Assembly: GCA_016721565.1 (NCBI GenBank) | Contig: JADKHW010000005.1 | Location: forward strand, 1-64,000 | Length of the DNA stretch: 64,000 nt | From: a bacterium | GTDB taxonomy: Bacteria; Electryoneota; RPQS01 | Direction: 5' to 3' | Part shown: one piece after another, positions 42,233 through 51,263 of the stretch | How the letters are laid out: each line of letters opens with the position of its first letter | How positions within the stretch are numbered: position 1 is the first letter of the stretch | Notes under the pieces: generated by a model | What the model saw: only the letters and a program-made list of their open reading frames with translations | The model's database searches: none | Told to the model about the DNA's origin: nothing | Made by a program: the position numbers and the translations under genes

Positions 42233-43540
42233 ATGAGCAGATACATAAAACACATGATCGTCACCGGCCTGTTTACCACTATGTCCATTCCGGCATTTGC
42301 GCAACCTGCCGTGCATTGGACAAACAGTTATACGGGCTTCGGAATGGCCCTGCCCTATGCTGTTGAGCAAACGAATGACGGCGGATTCGTCACCGTTGGC
42401 ACAATTGGAGTGAATGCTCCGTATTCAATAAAAGTTGATTCCGCAGGCACGTTTGTTTGGTCCAACACAACATTCGCCGCCGGTCCCGCAGCAGGGCATT
42501 CTGCGCTCGATGTTGCCGAAAATCCGGATGGAAGCTTAGTCATCATCGGGACGAACTTCGGGCAGCCATGGGATGCCCGCTACTGGTACTCAGCTAAACT
42601 CAATGCATCCGGCGGACTGGTTTGGCACAATCTGATCAGCAACGGAATCCTGTACGGCAATCCCTACAGCCTAAGTCGTTGCAACGATGGTTCCTTTATA
42701 ATCGGCGGCGATGACTTCTTTGGCTCGCTGTCGTCGATGCGTATGAGCAGCGTCGGCGCAAATCTGTATGAACGTACTTACGATTGCGGATTGATCGAAA
42801 TGCTCTCTCTGTCAGACGGAACTTTCATAGGCGCCGGTACAAGTATGTTAGGCGCGAACGCGCCGGATTTCTATCTTGTGCATACGGACGGTCTCGGTTC
42901 AATGGACTGGCAAAGAACACTTGATCTCAATCAAGGTCAGAACTGCTATGCCATGGATATCACAAATGACAACGGTCTTGTCCTTGCAGGCAACGACTCC
43001 CTCGGGCTGATGGACAATGACCTTGATCTATTTATCGTCATGACAAACGGACAAGGCGACACTCTTTGGACTCGCCATTTCGACACAGATTGGTCAGAGA
43101 ATGTTCAGGAAATTGAGACCACATCGGACGGCGGATTTGTCATGCTTTGCCAACGTAGTGCGGGGCCGCTCTTGATGAAGATCAACAGCGTTGGGGATTC
43201 GATATGGAGCGTTCCGCTGAGTCATTCAGCACGCGCACTCACTATCACGCAGGACGGAGGCTATATGATCGCAGGTTATGACGCCTCGCACCTCTACTTG
43301 ACGAAGTATGGGCCGGATGCTGCGCTGCCAGCACCTCAGGGCCTGACAATCTCGATTGCGGACGGACTCCCGGTATTGAAATGGAATTCCGTCGTTGGTG
43401 CAACGTCTTATGAAGTATATGCTGCGGCAGAATCGAACGGAGCGTACTCATTGGATGTCAGCGGAATGTTTTCTGATACTACATGGACAACACCATTTCT
43501 CAATTCCCATCAGTACTATTACGTAGTCGCCCGCCGATAG
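42233..43540 (+). CDS. Exported beta-propeller-like repeat protein with FN3-like end
   Basis: An intact 435-residue protein. Signal peptide to about residue 24 (IPAFAQ). Repeats of about 50 residues have the pattern E-x2-DGGFVxxG or DGSFIIGG followed by a D/W strand (near 42370, 42520, 42685, 42820, 42965, 43125, 43250), as in surface propellers made of TNDGGF blades. The last about 85 residues are an FN3-like domain (PQGLTISIADGLPVLKWNSV ... YYYVVARR). No T9SS sorting motif. Follows the DUF2231 gene by 20 bases. Confidence 0.65.
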   Translation: MSRYIKHMIVTGLFTTMSIPAFAQPAVHWTNSYTGFGMALPYAVEQTNDGGFVTVGTIGVNAPYSIKVDSAGTFVWSNTTFAAGPAAGHSALDVAENPDGSLVIIGTNFGQPWDARYWYSAKLNASGGLVWHNLISNGILYGNPYSLSRCNDGSFIIGGDDFFGSLSSMRMSSVGANLYERTYDCGLIEMLSLSDGTFIGAGTSMLGANAPDFYLVHTDGLGSMDWQRTLDLNQGQNCYAMDITNDNGLVLAGNDSLGLMDNDLDLFIVMTNGQGDTLWTRHFDTDWSENVQEIETTSDGGFVMLCQRSAGPLLMKINSVGDSIWSVPLSHSARALTITQDGGYMIAGYDASHLYLTKYGPDAALPAPQGLTISIADGLPVLKWNSVVGATSYEVYAAAESNGAYSLDVSGMFSDTTWTTPFLNSHQYYYVVARR

Positions 43541-43665
43541 AACCGCACCTAATTCCAATATATTGCCGAAAACGTTTGCTTACTCACAGGGTTGATACTT
43601 GACTTAGCGGCGAGGAGTGAAACAAGACTGCGCAATGATAAATAATCAGCCAGAGGAGAATCAGT

Positions 43666-45212
43666 ATGAGATCGAAATTGAATAGTGTAATCGTGCTCTC
43701 GTTCTTGCTTGTGAGCACACTTGCCTTGGCCACACCGAGTCGACCCGTTCCCGAACCCACACCCCACCCTCTGTTTCGCTCTCGGTCGGGCGTGAAAGTC
43801 GCACGACGTTGCCATGGTCGGAGAATTTTGAAGGCGGCGCATCGGGATGGATCATGAGCGGGTTCTACAATGTGATTGATAATCCGCAATTGCATGAAGT
43901 CATGCACCCGACGATTAATCCAAACCTGGTGACGTTGCCAGATGCTGGGACTCTGCCCAACGCTCATGGCGGTAGCCACACGCTTTGGTACGGAGAAACA
44001 TCGACAGGAACTTTTGTCGGCGCAGATTTTGACCAGACTCAACCTGCGCTATCGGGTGGAACATCTACAGCGGCCAATTCTGGTTGGGCAATTACACCTG
44101 ATTTAGATCTTACCGGTTTGACAGACGCAACGTTGACTTTCTGGACGAATTGGGAAGTCGAAGGAGTGGATGTGCCATGGTTTGACGTTATGTATATTGA
44201 AGCATCGGTTGACAATGGAGCGACATGGGGACCCGTTGGCAGCGGCCAGTTGAATCCACTCGATGATGTTAATGCGAACGCAAATGTTGGATACAGTTCC
44301 GGTGGAGTCGGCTTACCGCCTGTATGGGTCCAGCATAGTTTTCCTTTGGCGCCGTTTTGCGGCAACATCTGTTGGATTCGCTTTCGGTTTGATACCGTTG
44401 ACCAACTCTACAATGGCTTTCGCGGTTGGTTCATTGATGACATTCTTGTCGAGGCCGCAGGCCCCGCAACTGGACCCATTATTACCAATGTTTCACCTGG
44501 AGCGGGACAAATTGATGACTTGATCTTTGTGCATGGTCAGAATTTTCAAAGCGGGGCTGTAATTAGCCTTGGGGGCCTGCCTGCTACATCTGCCGTTCTC
44601 TCAAATTCGTTGGCCCAATTCATCGTACCCAGTTTGCCTGACGGAAACTACGATGTCATGCTTATGAATCCGGATGGTCAGTTTGATGTTTGTACAGGTT
44701 GTTTTGAGATTACGCAAGTGCAGGGGCCAACCATTTCATTTGTTGCACCCAATTGGGCCTTCCCGGGTATCCCGACACCAATCACCATTGAAGGACAGAA
44801 CTTTGATCCCGCAGCTGAGGTCACAATTGCAGGTCTGACTCCAGCGGATGTGGTTGTTGAAACGGCTGAAAGAATCACATGCACAACACTGGGAACCCTG
44901 AGCGAAGGTTTTCACGCAGTTCGCGTCACCAATCCGGATGGCCAATATGACCAATGCACTGGCTGCTTTGAAGTACGTGTTCCTGATGGCCCTACCGATT
45001 TAGTGATTCACGCCAACGCCAATGACATCGTTCTGAATTGGCAGCCTTCTCCCGAATCTGGCGCCGAGTATCGCATTTACCGGGATGCAAGCGCAAACGG
45101 TGCCTTCACTTTTCTTGTAGGTGACGTTCCAGATACTTTCTTTGTCGACAACAATGTTTTGAGTGAACCGGAGACTATGTTCTTCTATGTTGTTAGATCA
45201 TATGTGCCTTGA
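43666..45212 (+). CDS. Exported protein with IPT/TIG repeats and FN3-like end (one frameshift)
   Basis: Start at 43666 after AGAGGAGA. The signal peptide (MRSKLNSVIVLSFLLVSTLA) is separated from the body by a frame change near 43800. The body begins LPWSENFEGGASGWIMSG, a MAM/jelly-roll-like beta-sandwich with a metallopeptidase-associated look (GWFIDDILVEA, near 44430). Two IPT/TIG Ig-like domains follow (ITNVSPGAGQIDDLIFVHGQ; ISFVAPNWAFPGIPTPITIE), each closed by a repeated NPDGQ-x-D-x-CTGCFE motif with a C-x2-C pair. A FN3-like domain ends the protein. Role unknown; surface binding is likely. Confidence 0.65.
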
Positions 45213-45446
45213 AATTGAGCCAAAGAGACGCGCGAACTTTTGCTGCTTGCGGGGAGTTTTAGCACCAGTTCCCGTTCGCATGGTTGCTTTCTGCCTGCGC
45301 ATTTGGCAATATGGAATTGGGATTTGACCGATGTTGGATGATAGCGAAAGTTATCGGAAAGCACTACGCAATTGCACACTTCACCTGTGCTGAAGAGGCC
45401 TTAACCAGATTGCAAAACCCTGAATTTTGACAAAGTTTCTGACCCA

Positions 45447-45473
45447 CAACAGCCCCTGAATGAAGGGGTTGTT
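45447..45473 (+). terminator. Intrinsic terminator
   Basis: AACAGCCCC and GGGGTTGTT (one G-U pair) with a loop of about nine bases, then TTGTTTTGG. Confidence 0.55.
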
Positions 45474-45601
45474 TGTTTTGGAATTCATAGAGTGGTGTAA
45501 CACACTCAATAAAACGCTTTCCTCTGTACCCACTCTGAACATTCTTGTTAAGTACCGGCTTAGCAGGAGGTTTGTGTTTGACTTGGCGGAGTTATTGGAA
45601 C

Positions 45602-45637
45602 AAAAAGCCCTTGCACTAGTTTGTACAGGGGCTTTTG
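45602..45637. terminator. Bidirectional terminator-like hairpin
   Basis: AAAAAGCCC and GGGGCTTTT flank a loop that can pair weakly. A-run and T-run on opposite sides allow use in either direction. Confidence 0.5.
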
Positions 45638-45753
45638 CAACGAAGGCCGTGTGTTATTTAATGACATGAGTCAACTGACGTTGGCAAATCAGCCGACACG
45701 AGTAACATTGTCTCAACCGCAACTAATTTGCACCTGCCAATGCTTTCTGGATA

Positions 45754-46199
45754 CTATGCGTCCTGACGATAAAAAGCCGGACCCTGCTCATAGCGTTTGG
45801 ATCCGGCTTCTTCAGTTGGGTACGGAAAGGCGTTGTAATTTTCAATCACATCATACTCGGCGGCGCGAACAATTAAGTTCACTCCGCCCAACTCCGGGAT
45901 GCGGTACATTCGCGAAACTCGAGGTATGGCCGGTGCCCCGGGTTCTGAGACTATCGGCTCACCTCCCAGCGTTGCGATTTGACATACCTGGAAATCGAGA
46001 TTTTCATTGGCGATCTCGATGGCCGGATTGACCAATGAAATTGATGTCAGCGAAAGGCTCGCCGACGTGACAGAGAGCGGATCAGGCACTCGACTCGTCA
46101 TACTCGGAGTTCCGAGCATGTCAATAGTGGTCTTTGGCCCGGTGGCAAGAGCAAACTGAAGCAAGCCGAAAGAAGTAGCGCTGAAATCGCGAGTCTCAT
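45754..46199 (-). pseudogene. Orphan N-terminal domain of a gingipain-like (C25) secreted protein
   Basis: Start MRLAISALLLSACF at 46199 with CCGGAGGC just upstream, one frame change near 46165, then about 135 residues. The segment GGEPIVSEPGAPAIPRVSRM then YRIPELGGVNLIVRAAEYDVIEN resembles the propeptide strand pattern at the start of C25/gingipain-like T9SS proteins, which go on for many hundred residues. Here the frame ends within about 50 codons and runs into a hairpin (AAGCCGGATCC/GGTCCGGCTT, 45768-45810). So the gene is a remnant or a stand-alone prodomain. The true stop may be at about 45815 if a further base is missing. Confidence 0.5.
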
Positions 46200-46204
46200 G
46201 GTAG

Positions 46205-46300
46205 CCTCCGGTTTTCCGACAAAAGGCAACCCCACCAGAGGTGCCTTAGTCTTTCCCTTAAGTTAGGGCGGAGTTTCTCAAATTGCAATTCTTCAGCGCG
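46205..46300 (-). other. Structured leader upstream of the C25-like remnant
   Basis: On the minus strand GGCACCTCTGGTGGGGTTGCC (about 46228-46248) folds as GGCA/TGCC plus ACC/GGT, preceded by CCCTAACTTAAGGG. The layout recalls small riboswitches (c-di-GMP-I elements end in a similar GGGTTGCC), but the full consensus is not met. Confidence 0.2.
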
Positions 46301-46432
46301 AGGATTTTCTCTTCTTGGCTAAAAACTGCTAAGCTTTTGCTTATTCGCATCTTCATATAATGCATTCAAAATTGCCACACAAGCAAAAGCTCCGTCAGTA
46401 GAAGGGGCTCCTTAAACATGCACCCGAATTCC

Positions 46433-48207
46433 TTAACGATCAACTGGGATTCGAATCGAAAACGTACTGCCGCGCCCCAACTGCGTATCAACCTCTGTAG
46501 TTCCGCCGTGGGCTAAGGCCGCGTGTTTCACAATCGCAAGCCCCAAACCTGTGCCGCCGTACTTGCGATTGCGCGATGCTTCAACACGATAGAAGCGTTC
46601 GAAAATTCGCGGCAAATGCTTTTCAGCTATGCCGGGTCCGCGATCTTCAACTGAGATAATGAGAGTTTTGTCTTCCAATTCGGCTCGCACATCCACTTGT
46701 GTGCGCTCAGGACTGTATTTGCAGGCATTGTCAATCAGGTTGATGACCGCTTGCCGAATCAGGAAAGGATTGATGGTCGCGGACAATTCTTCTGAACATG
46801 TAAGTACAACTTTCTGGCCGCGTGCTTCCGCAGACGTTGATGTTGCTTCGACAGCGTCTTGAAGAATGGGTAAAAGCTGTTGCCGCTCGGCAGCGAGCTT
46901 GTTGTTCTCGGAGGCTTGCTCGATGCGCGCCAGACTCAAGAGATCCTCAATAATTGATTGCAGATAGTCCGCCTGCCGCGCCATCATATCAAGAAAGCGT
47001 TCGGCGTCGCGCGGATTGGCCATAGCTCCTTCGCGCAAGGTTTCGATGGAGCCTTTGATTGCCGTAACTGGAGTCTTCAATTCGTGACTGGCGTTGGCAA
47101 CAAACTCGCGCCGCGTGACTTCAAGGCGGCGCATCTGAGTGACGTCATTAATAACAATCACAACACCTGCGATGTCACCAGCCTCCAAAATCGGGGTGCC
47201 ACGGAGCAGCAAAACACGCTCTTGGTTTTCATAGCGGATGATCTCCCGCTCGACGGGTTGGGCAGCGCGCAGAGTAAAATGTACGAAATTATGAATGTCT
47301 GTGTTGCGGACAGCCTCTTCAATGGTGCGGCCTTTTGCCCGTTCGCGGTCAACTTCAAACAGCCTCGCTGCAGCGCTGTTAATCATGATGACCTGACCTT
47401 CGCGATCAACCGCGAGCACGCCTTCGAGCATGGCCGCGAGAACCGCCTCCTGCTCCTCGCGCTGTCGTTCTACGGTGCGGATGCGGTCGTCGAGCTGCGC
47501 CGCCATATGATTGAGCGCATGGCTTAACGAGGCCAGTTCCGTTGTGTCGGGTTCATCGAGCCGCTCATCGAGTTTGCCTTGCGCGAAGCGCGTTGCCCCT
47601 TGCCGGAGTGTCTCGATTGGGATTGCCACACGTCGGACTGCAAAGAAGATCAGAACAACACCGAACCCGACCAGAAACACGGCTATCCCTATGAGCCCAC
47701 CGTCCGTTTCAAGAGTTCCCACCGCGATGCGATAATCCGTTCGCCTCCGCGCAAAACTCCGATGACCATGCCATCCATGATGATCGGCTCTGCCACAAAG
47801 CAATAGGTATAGCCAAACTCCTGACTTTCGCGGATGGAGCTACCACGGCGACCTAAGAGCGCTACTAAAATCTCCGGACGGTTGCGAAGATTCGGAACTG
47901 CCTCAGGTAGCGTATCACTTTCGGCTATGACGTTTCCCGCCCGATCGATAAGGGTCAAACGAAAATCGCCTGCGTCCGCATGGTCGCGGAGCAGGCTACA
48001 GAGGTCCTCATGTGTCGCGGATTCCATTTCCAACGCGATATGAGGAAGAGTCAGATTGACACGTTGGCCAATGCTGGTTTCGAGTTGGTTCAATTCCGCT
48101 CGCCGGAAAGCTGAGCCGATAAACAGCAACAGCAAGACCAGCGTGACTAGGGCCACACCTACATAAGGGATAAAGAGTCGGCGAAAAAGCGGCTTTTGGC
48201 GAGCCAT
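46433..48207 (-). CDS. phoR: Phosphate-type sensor histidine kinase PhoR (one frameshift)
   Basis: The start MARQKPLFRRLFIPYVGVAL is preferred; nine codons upstream are also open. TM1 is at residues 10-32, then a periplasmic PhoR-like domain, TM2 (GLIGIAVFLVGFGVVLIFFA, near 47690), HAMP, and PAS (AAMLEGVLAVDREGQVIMIN). The kinase has FVANASHELKTPVTAIKGSI (H-box, near 47090), NLIDNACKYSPE, VEDRGPGIAEKHL and YGGTGLGLAIVKHAA. The frame changes near 47730, where the two halves overlap. It lies 41 bases downstream of phoB. Large-periplasmic-domain PhoR/ResE types respond to phosphate limitation, but the ligand cannot be read here. Confidence 0.85.
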
Positions 48208-48248
48208 ATTCTTGAGGTTAAGTCCGACCTCCAACCCAGATCAATGGA

Positions 48249-48944
48249 TCAGGTGCGGAAGCGGTACCCCACTCCTCTGACTGTTTCGATGTAGTTTCCG
48301 CAATCATTCAGCTTGCGGCGTAGTCCCACAATCATCACATCAACGGACCGATCTGAAACCGCGTGCTTCTCACCGTGGACAGCATCGACCAATTGATAGC
48401 GGGTGAACACCCAACCGGGGCGGCGGGCCATGTGGTGGAGAATCCGGAATTCTGAGTTGGTTAAATCGATCAGCTTGCCATCAACGAGAACCTCGTGGCG
48501 GCCCGGATGGATCGTCATTTGGTCGAAATTCAAGACCTCGTCTTCACCGTGAACAGGTTCCGACAGTCTTCTGAGTACTGCCCGTGCTCGGGCAACCACG
48601 ACTTTCGGGCTGAAAGGCTTGGTAACATAGTCATCAGCGCCGAGTTCGAGACCGGTCACAACGTCAGTCTCCTCATCCTTTGCCGTCAACATCAATATAG
48701 GAATATTCGCTGTTGCGGCATCCGACTTAAGCCTGCGACAGACCTGCAAACCATCGATTCCGGGAAGCATCAGGTCCAGCAATATCAGATCAGGCGGCAT
48801 CGTGGTCACTGCCGAGAGTGCCTGTTCGCCCGTTTCAACCGCCCGGACATTGAAACCGTCACGGGTCAGATTGTACTCCAAAAGCTCGCGAATATCGTGC
48901 TCATCTTCAACTACTAATACAGTATTCTTCATCTTGTTGCCCAT
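48249..48944 (-). CDS. phoB: OmpR/PhoB-family response regulator
   Basis: 231 residues, intact. Receiver with VLVVEDEHDIRELLEYNL, acceptor Asp in DLILLDLMLPGIDGLQVCRR, Thr in ILMLTAKDEE, Lys in DYVTKPFSPKVV. The winged-helix DNA-binding domain is at the C-terminus (LTNSEFRILHHMARRPGWVF; VDVMIVGLRRKL; ETVRGVGYRFRT). An alternative start at 48932 (MKNTVLVV) is equally good. It precedes phoR in the same operon. Named PhoB by similarity and its pairing with PhoR-type HAMP/PAS kinase. Confidence 0.85.
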   Translation of the reverse strand: MGNKMKNTVLVVEDEHDIRELLEYNLTRDGFNVRAVETGEQALSAVTTMPPDLILLDLMLPGIDGLQVCRRLKSDAATANIPILMLTAKDEETDVVTGLELGADDYVTKPFSPKVVVARARAVLRRLSEPVHGEDEVLNFDQMTIHPGRHEVLVDGKLIDLTNSEFRILHHMARRPGWVFTRYQLVDAVHGEKHAVSDRSVDVMIVGLRRKLNDCGNYIETVRGVGYRFRT

Positions 48945-49070
48945 TGTGATTTGGTCTCAGGAACACCCAAGAGTAATAGAATAATGTAAGAGTAGTGTGA
49001 GCGTGTTAGCAAACATCGAATTTCTTATTTTTCTAAAATCGGAAAATCGGAAAAACAAAACGCTGAAATG

Positions 49071-49529
49071 CTATTGCTTTCGCGGAACAAAGTGAGCTGG
49101 CAGATCCGAAGAGTCCGAATTTATCATCAGGAGGAATTTGTCGGGATCAGCCTCGAATTTCTCGATGCAGGCCCCGCAACAGAACTTTACCAAAGTATTT
49201 CCATGTACCCATTCCACTGGCTCACCCATCGAACCAAGCTCATGGCCCGAAATCACGCACGTCTTCAACTGGTATTTGTCCCTTTGGCTGATTCTGATCT
49301 GTTCTTCGAGATTAGAAATCATTGTTTCTGGTGATTTTGTAAATGACCCTACGCAAGCTAAGCTACAGAATTTGAGCTGTCGGCCTCCGTGAATCAGGAT
49401 TGTAGGAGCACCACCCAATGGATCGCCGCACGACAAGCAAGTTTCCAGCGGATACCCATAGGGTAATTTGTATTCACCTGCATGCAGGATTGGTGCGATT
49501 GACAACAAAATCAACAATAACAATCTCAT
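49071..49529 (-). CDS. Exported protein with two TRASH/YHS-like metal sites
   Basis: 152 residues. Signal peptide MRLLLLILLSIAPILHA, then two similar Cys modules. The first is ETCLSCGDPLGG ... LKFCSLACVGSF (C-x2-C ... FC-x3-C); the second is KTCVISGHELGS ... VKFCCGACIEKFEADPDKF, with S in place of one Cys and the YHS-like ending AD-P-x-KF. Modules of this form bind transition metals, often copper. Ends with an acidic/basic tail. Likely a periplasmic metal-binding or delivery protein. Twenty-four bases after the esterase gene, so possibly co-transcribed with it. Confidence 0.7.
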   Translation of the reverse strand: MRLLLLILLSIAPILHAGEYKLPYGYPLETCLSCGDPLGGAPTILIHGGRQLKFCSLACVGSFTKSPETMISNLEEQIRISQRDKYQLKTCVISGHELGSMGEPVEWVHGNTLVKFCCGACIEKFEADPDKFLLMINSDSSDLPAHFVPRKQ

Positions 49530-49553
49530 AAAATCCTCGCTTGTGATTTATCC

Positions 49554-50996
49554 CTACTTGACCAGCATCATTCTAATTGCTTCAACCTGGCCACCAGCCA
49601 CCAGTCTGGCAATGTACATCCCTGAAGCTTCATCTGTAGCATTGAATACAAATTCATGTGAACCAGCATCATAGAAATCTGCGGCGAGGTTGCTAACAAG
49701 TCTTCCCGTAGTATCGAAGATGTCCAAACTCACGAATTGTCTGTGAATCAGCGTGAATGTTATATTAGTTGCTGGATTAAATGGATTTGGATAGTTCTGC
49801 TCAAGTTTCATAATAACCGGCAGAAGGGACTGTTCTGGTGAATCTATTGTTGAAGGAAAAGTGAACCTCAGCGCGTCATCAATGTGATTCCGCCAGTTTC
49901 CCCAACTATGGCCGTCATGGACCTCTTGATAGAAATAGGGATATCCTTGATTTTCGAGAGTTTGTTGAAGGTCGTGCACAAGTGGAATCAAAACGGCAAT
50001 GTCGTAGGTCCCAATATCAATATAGAATCGGAGTGGGAGATCGGCATTCTGCTCCAGAACTGAGGAGATATTGTTCTCGACATTGCTTGAGAAGGCGATT
50101 ATCTGTCCAAATACCTCGGGATAGGTGACACCCAACCACAAGGCAATGTTGCCACCGTCAGATGATCCCATGGTACCTCTGAGGCGGGGATCGGTTTCAG
50201 TCCGGTAAGCTGAATCGATGAACGGCAAAAGTTCAGTGGTGATGAACTGACCAAACTCGTCCTGTTGGTCACCGGAGTACTCGGGTGATCGATTGACCGG
50301 AGGGACAAAAACCGCAATCATTGGTTCGATCTGATTATAACGAATCAGGTAATTCAACACCCGTTCGCACCTCGCCAAGGTGATGAACTCGAGACCATCA
50401 TGGACCAATAGAAGCGGGTAGCGGCGTTCGGAATTTGTATAACCCGGTGGAGTATAAATCCGAACCCGGCGTGTATTCCCCATAATTGAACTTGTGAACA
50501 TCGTGTCCCGGATGGCTCCTTGCGGGACATCCGGGTAATTCTCGATTTCGGGCGGTTGGACAAATTCCGGCATCCGCAGCTCTGAGTTCGGTCCGAACCC
50601 ACCTGTGACTGTATAGGGGTTCCGGGGATCGAGAATCCAATTCGAGCCGTTGGTCACGAACTTGTAATCGAGCCGGGCATCTGCCTCAAAGAACCTGCTA
50701 AAGTACCATAGGTCTGTCCCGGATATCATCGCCATGTTCGCACTGCTCGGAGTCCAACCGTTCATGTCACCGGGTACCTGCACCGAGTTGGCTGCTCCTC
50801 TATATAGGAAGTTGACCTGCAGGGTGGACTCTATATAAGGAAAGCCGGGGACTGCGGCCATGAAGCTATCAACGATGGCAGGCCGCTCTGCATTAGGTAC
50901 GGAGTTGACTCGAGAGAGAAAGTTACTGAAGGTTTGTGCCTCCGCAAGAGAGGCATACAGGGACAATAGCGAAAATATGCATAAGGAGCGCATCAT
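49554..50996 (-). CDS. Secreted Fes-type esterase with AMPK-beta-like N-domain and T9SS sorting domain
   Basis: 480 residues, intact. Signal peptide (to EAQ), then an Ig-like glycogen-binding-type domain (VNFLYRGAANSVQVPGDMNGWTPSS split; FEADARLDYKFVTNGSNWILDP, near 50650). The alpha/beta-hydrolase of the enterochelin-esterase/D type follows: YTPPGYTNSERRYPLLLVHDG (near 50420), nucleophile GTMGSSDGGNIALWLG (near 50170, GxSxGG), and the catalytic His in VHDGHSWGNWRN (near 49910). The C-terminus is a type IX sorting domain (LEQNYPNPFNPATNITFTL; ASGMYIARL; final K). The substrate may be a sugar or siderophore ester; the glycan-binding-like domain favours the first. Confidence 0.85.
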   Translation of the reverse strand: MMRSLCIFSLLSLYASLAEAQTFSNFLSRVNSVPNAERPAIVDSFMAAVPGFPYIESTLQVNFLYRGAANSVQVPGDMNGWTPSSANMAMISGTDLWYFSRFFEADARLDYKFVTNGSNWILDPRNPYTVTGGFGPNSELRMPEFVQPPEIENYPDVPQGAIRDTMFTSSIMGNTRRVRIYTPPGYTNSERRYPLLLVHDGLEFITLARCERVLNYLIRYNQIEPMIAVFVPPVNRSPEYSGDQQDEFGQFITTELLPFIDSAYRTETDPRLRGTMGSSDGGNIALWLGVTYPEVFGQIIAFSSNVENNISSVLEQNADLPLRFYIDIGTYDIAVLIPLVHDLQQTLENQGYPYFYQEVHDGHSWGNWRNHIDDALRFTFPSTIDSPEQSLLPVIMKLEQNYPNPFNPATNITFTLIHRQFVSLDIFDTTGRLVSNLAADFYDAGSHEFVFNATDEASGMYIARLVAGGQVEAIRMMLVK

Positions 50997-51164
50997 AGGC
51001 CTCCGGGTCGATTAACGTGAGTACTTGAATATATGGCTGTTCTGATTAAAATGCACGCGGCCTGAGGAGCCAGAGAATGCACCCAAAGAGGCTTTTATGA
51101 CCACTATTCAAGTCAAATGGGAAGAATTGCAGGGGGTGAAAATCGAGAATTGTGACGCAAACAC

Positions 51165-51193
51165 TTGACAAACATAAAGCTCTACCTTAACTT
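51165..51193 (+). promoter_or_regulatory. Promoter candidate of the alpha-glucan locus
   Basis: TTGACA (51165-51170), 17-base spacer, TAACTT (51188-51193), with an overlapping palindromic CTTAAG just after. It lies about 70 bases before the ATG at 51264. The -10 is not perfect. Confidence 0.45.
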
Positions 51194-51263
51194 AAGAGTA
51201 CGAAGAAAAATAAGGAATAATGCCATGCTTTTTGTGGCGACCGGCTAGTTTAGAGGAATACAT

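Larger units (their letters stand above)
45213..45753. other. Intergenic region with two terminator hairpins
   Basis: No gene is seen. The two hairpins (45447-45473 and 45602-45637) are annotated separately. The rest shows no recognisable promoter or repeat. Confidence 0.4.

Noticed and set aside
45754..45815. Programmed frameshifting near the end of the C25-like gene
   Set aside because: No slippery heptamer with a downstream structure in the right register; the hairpin there looks like a terminator.
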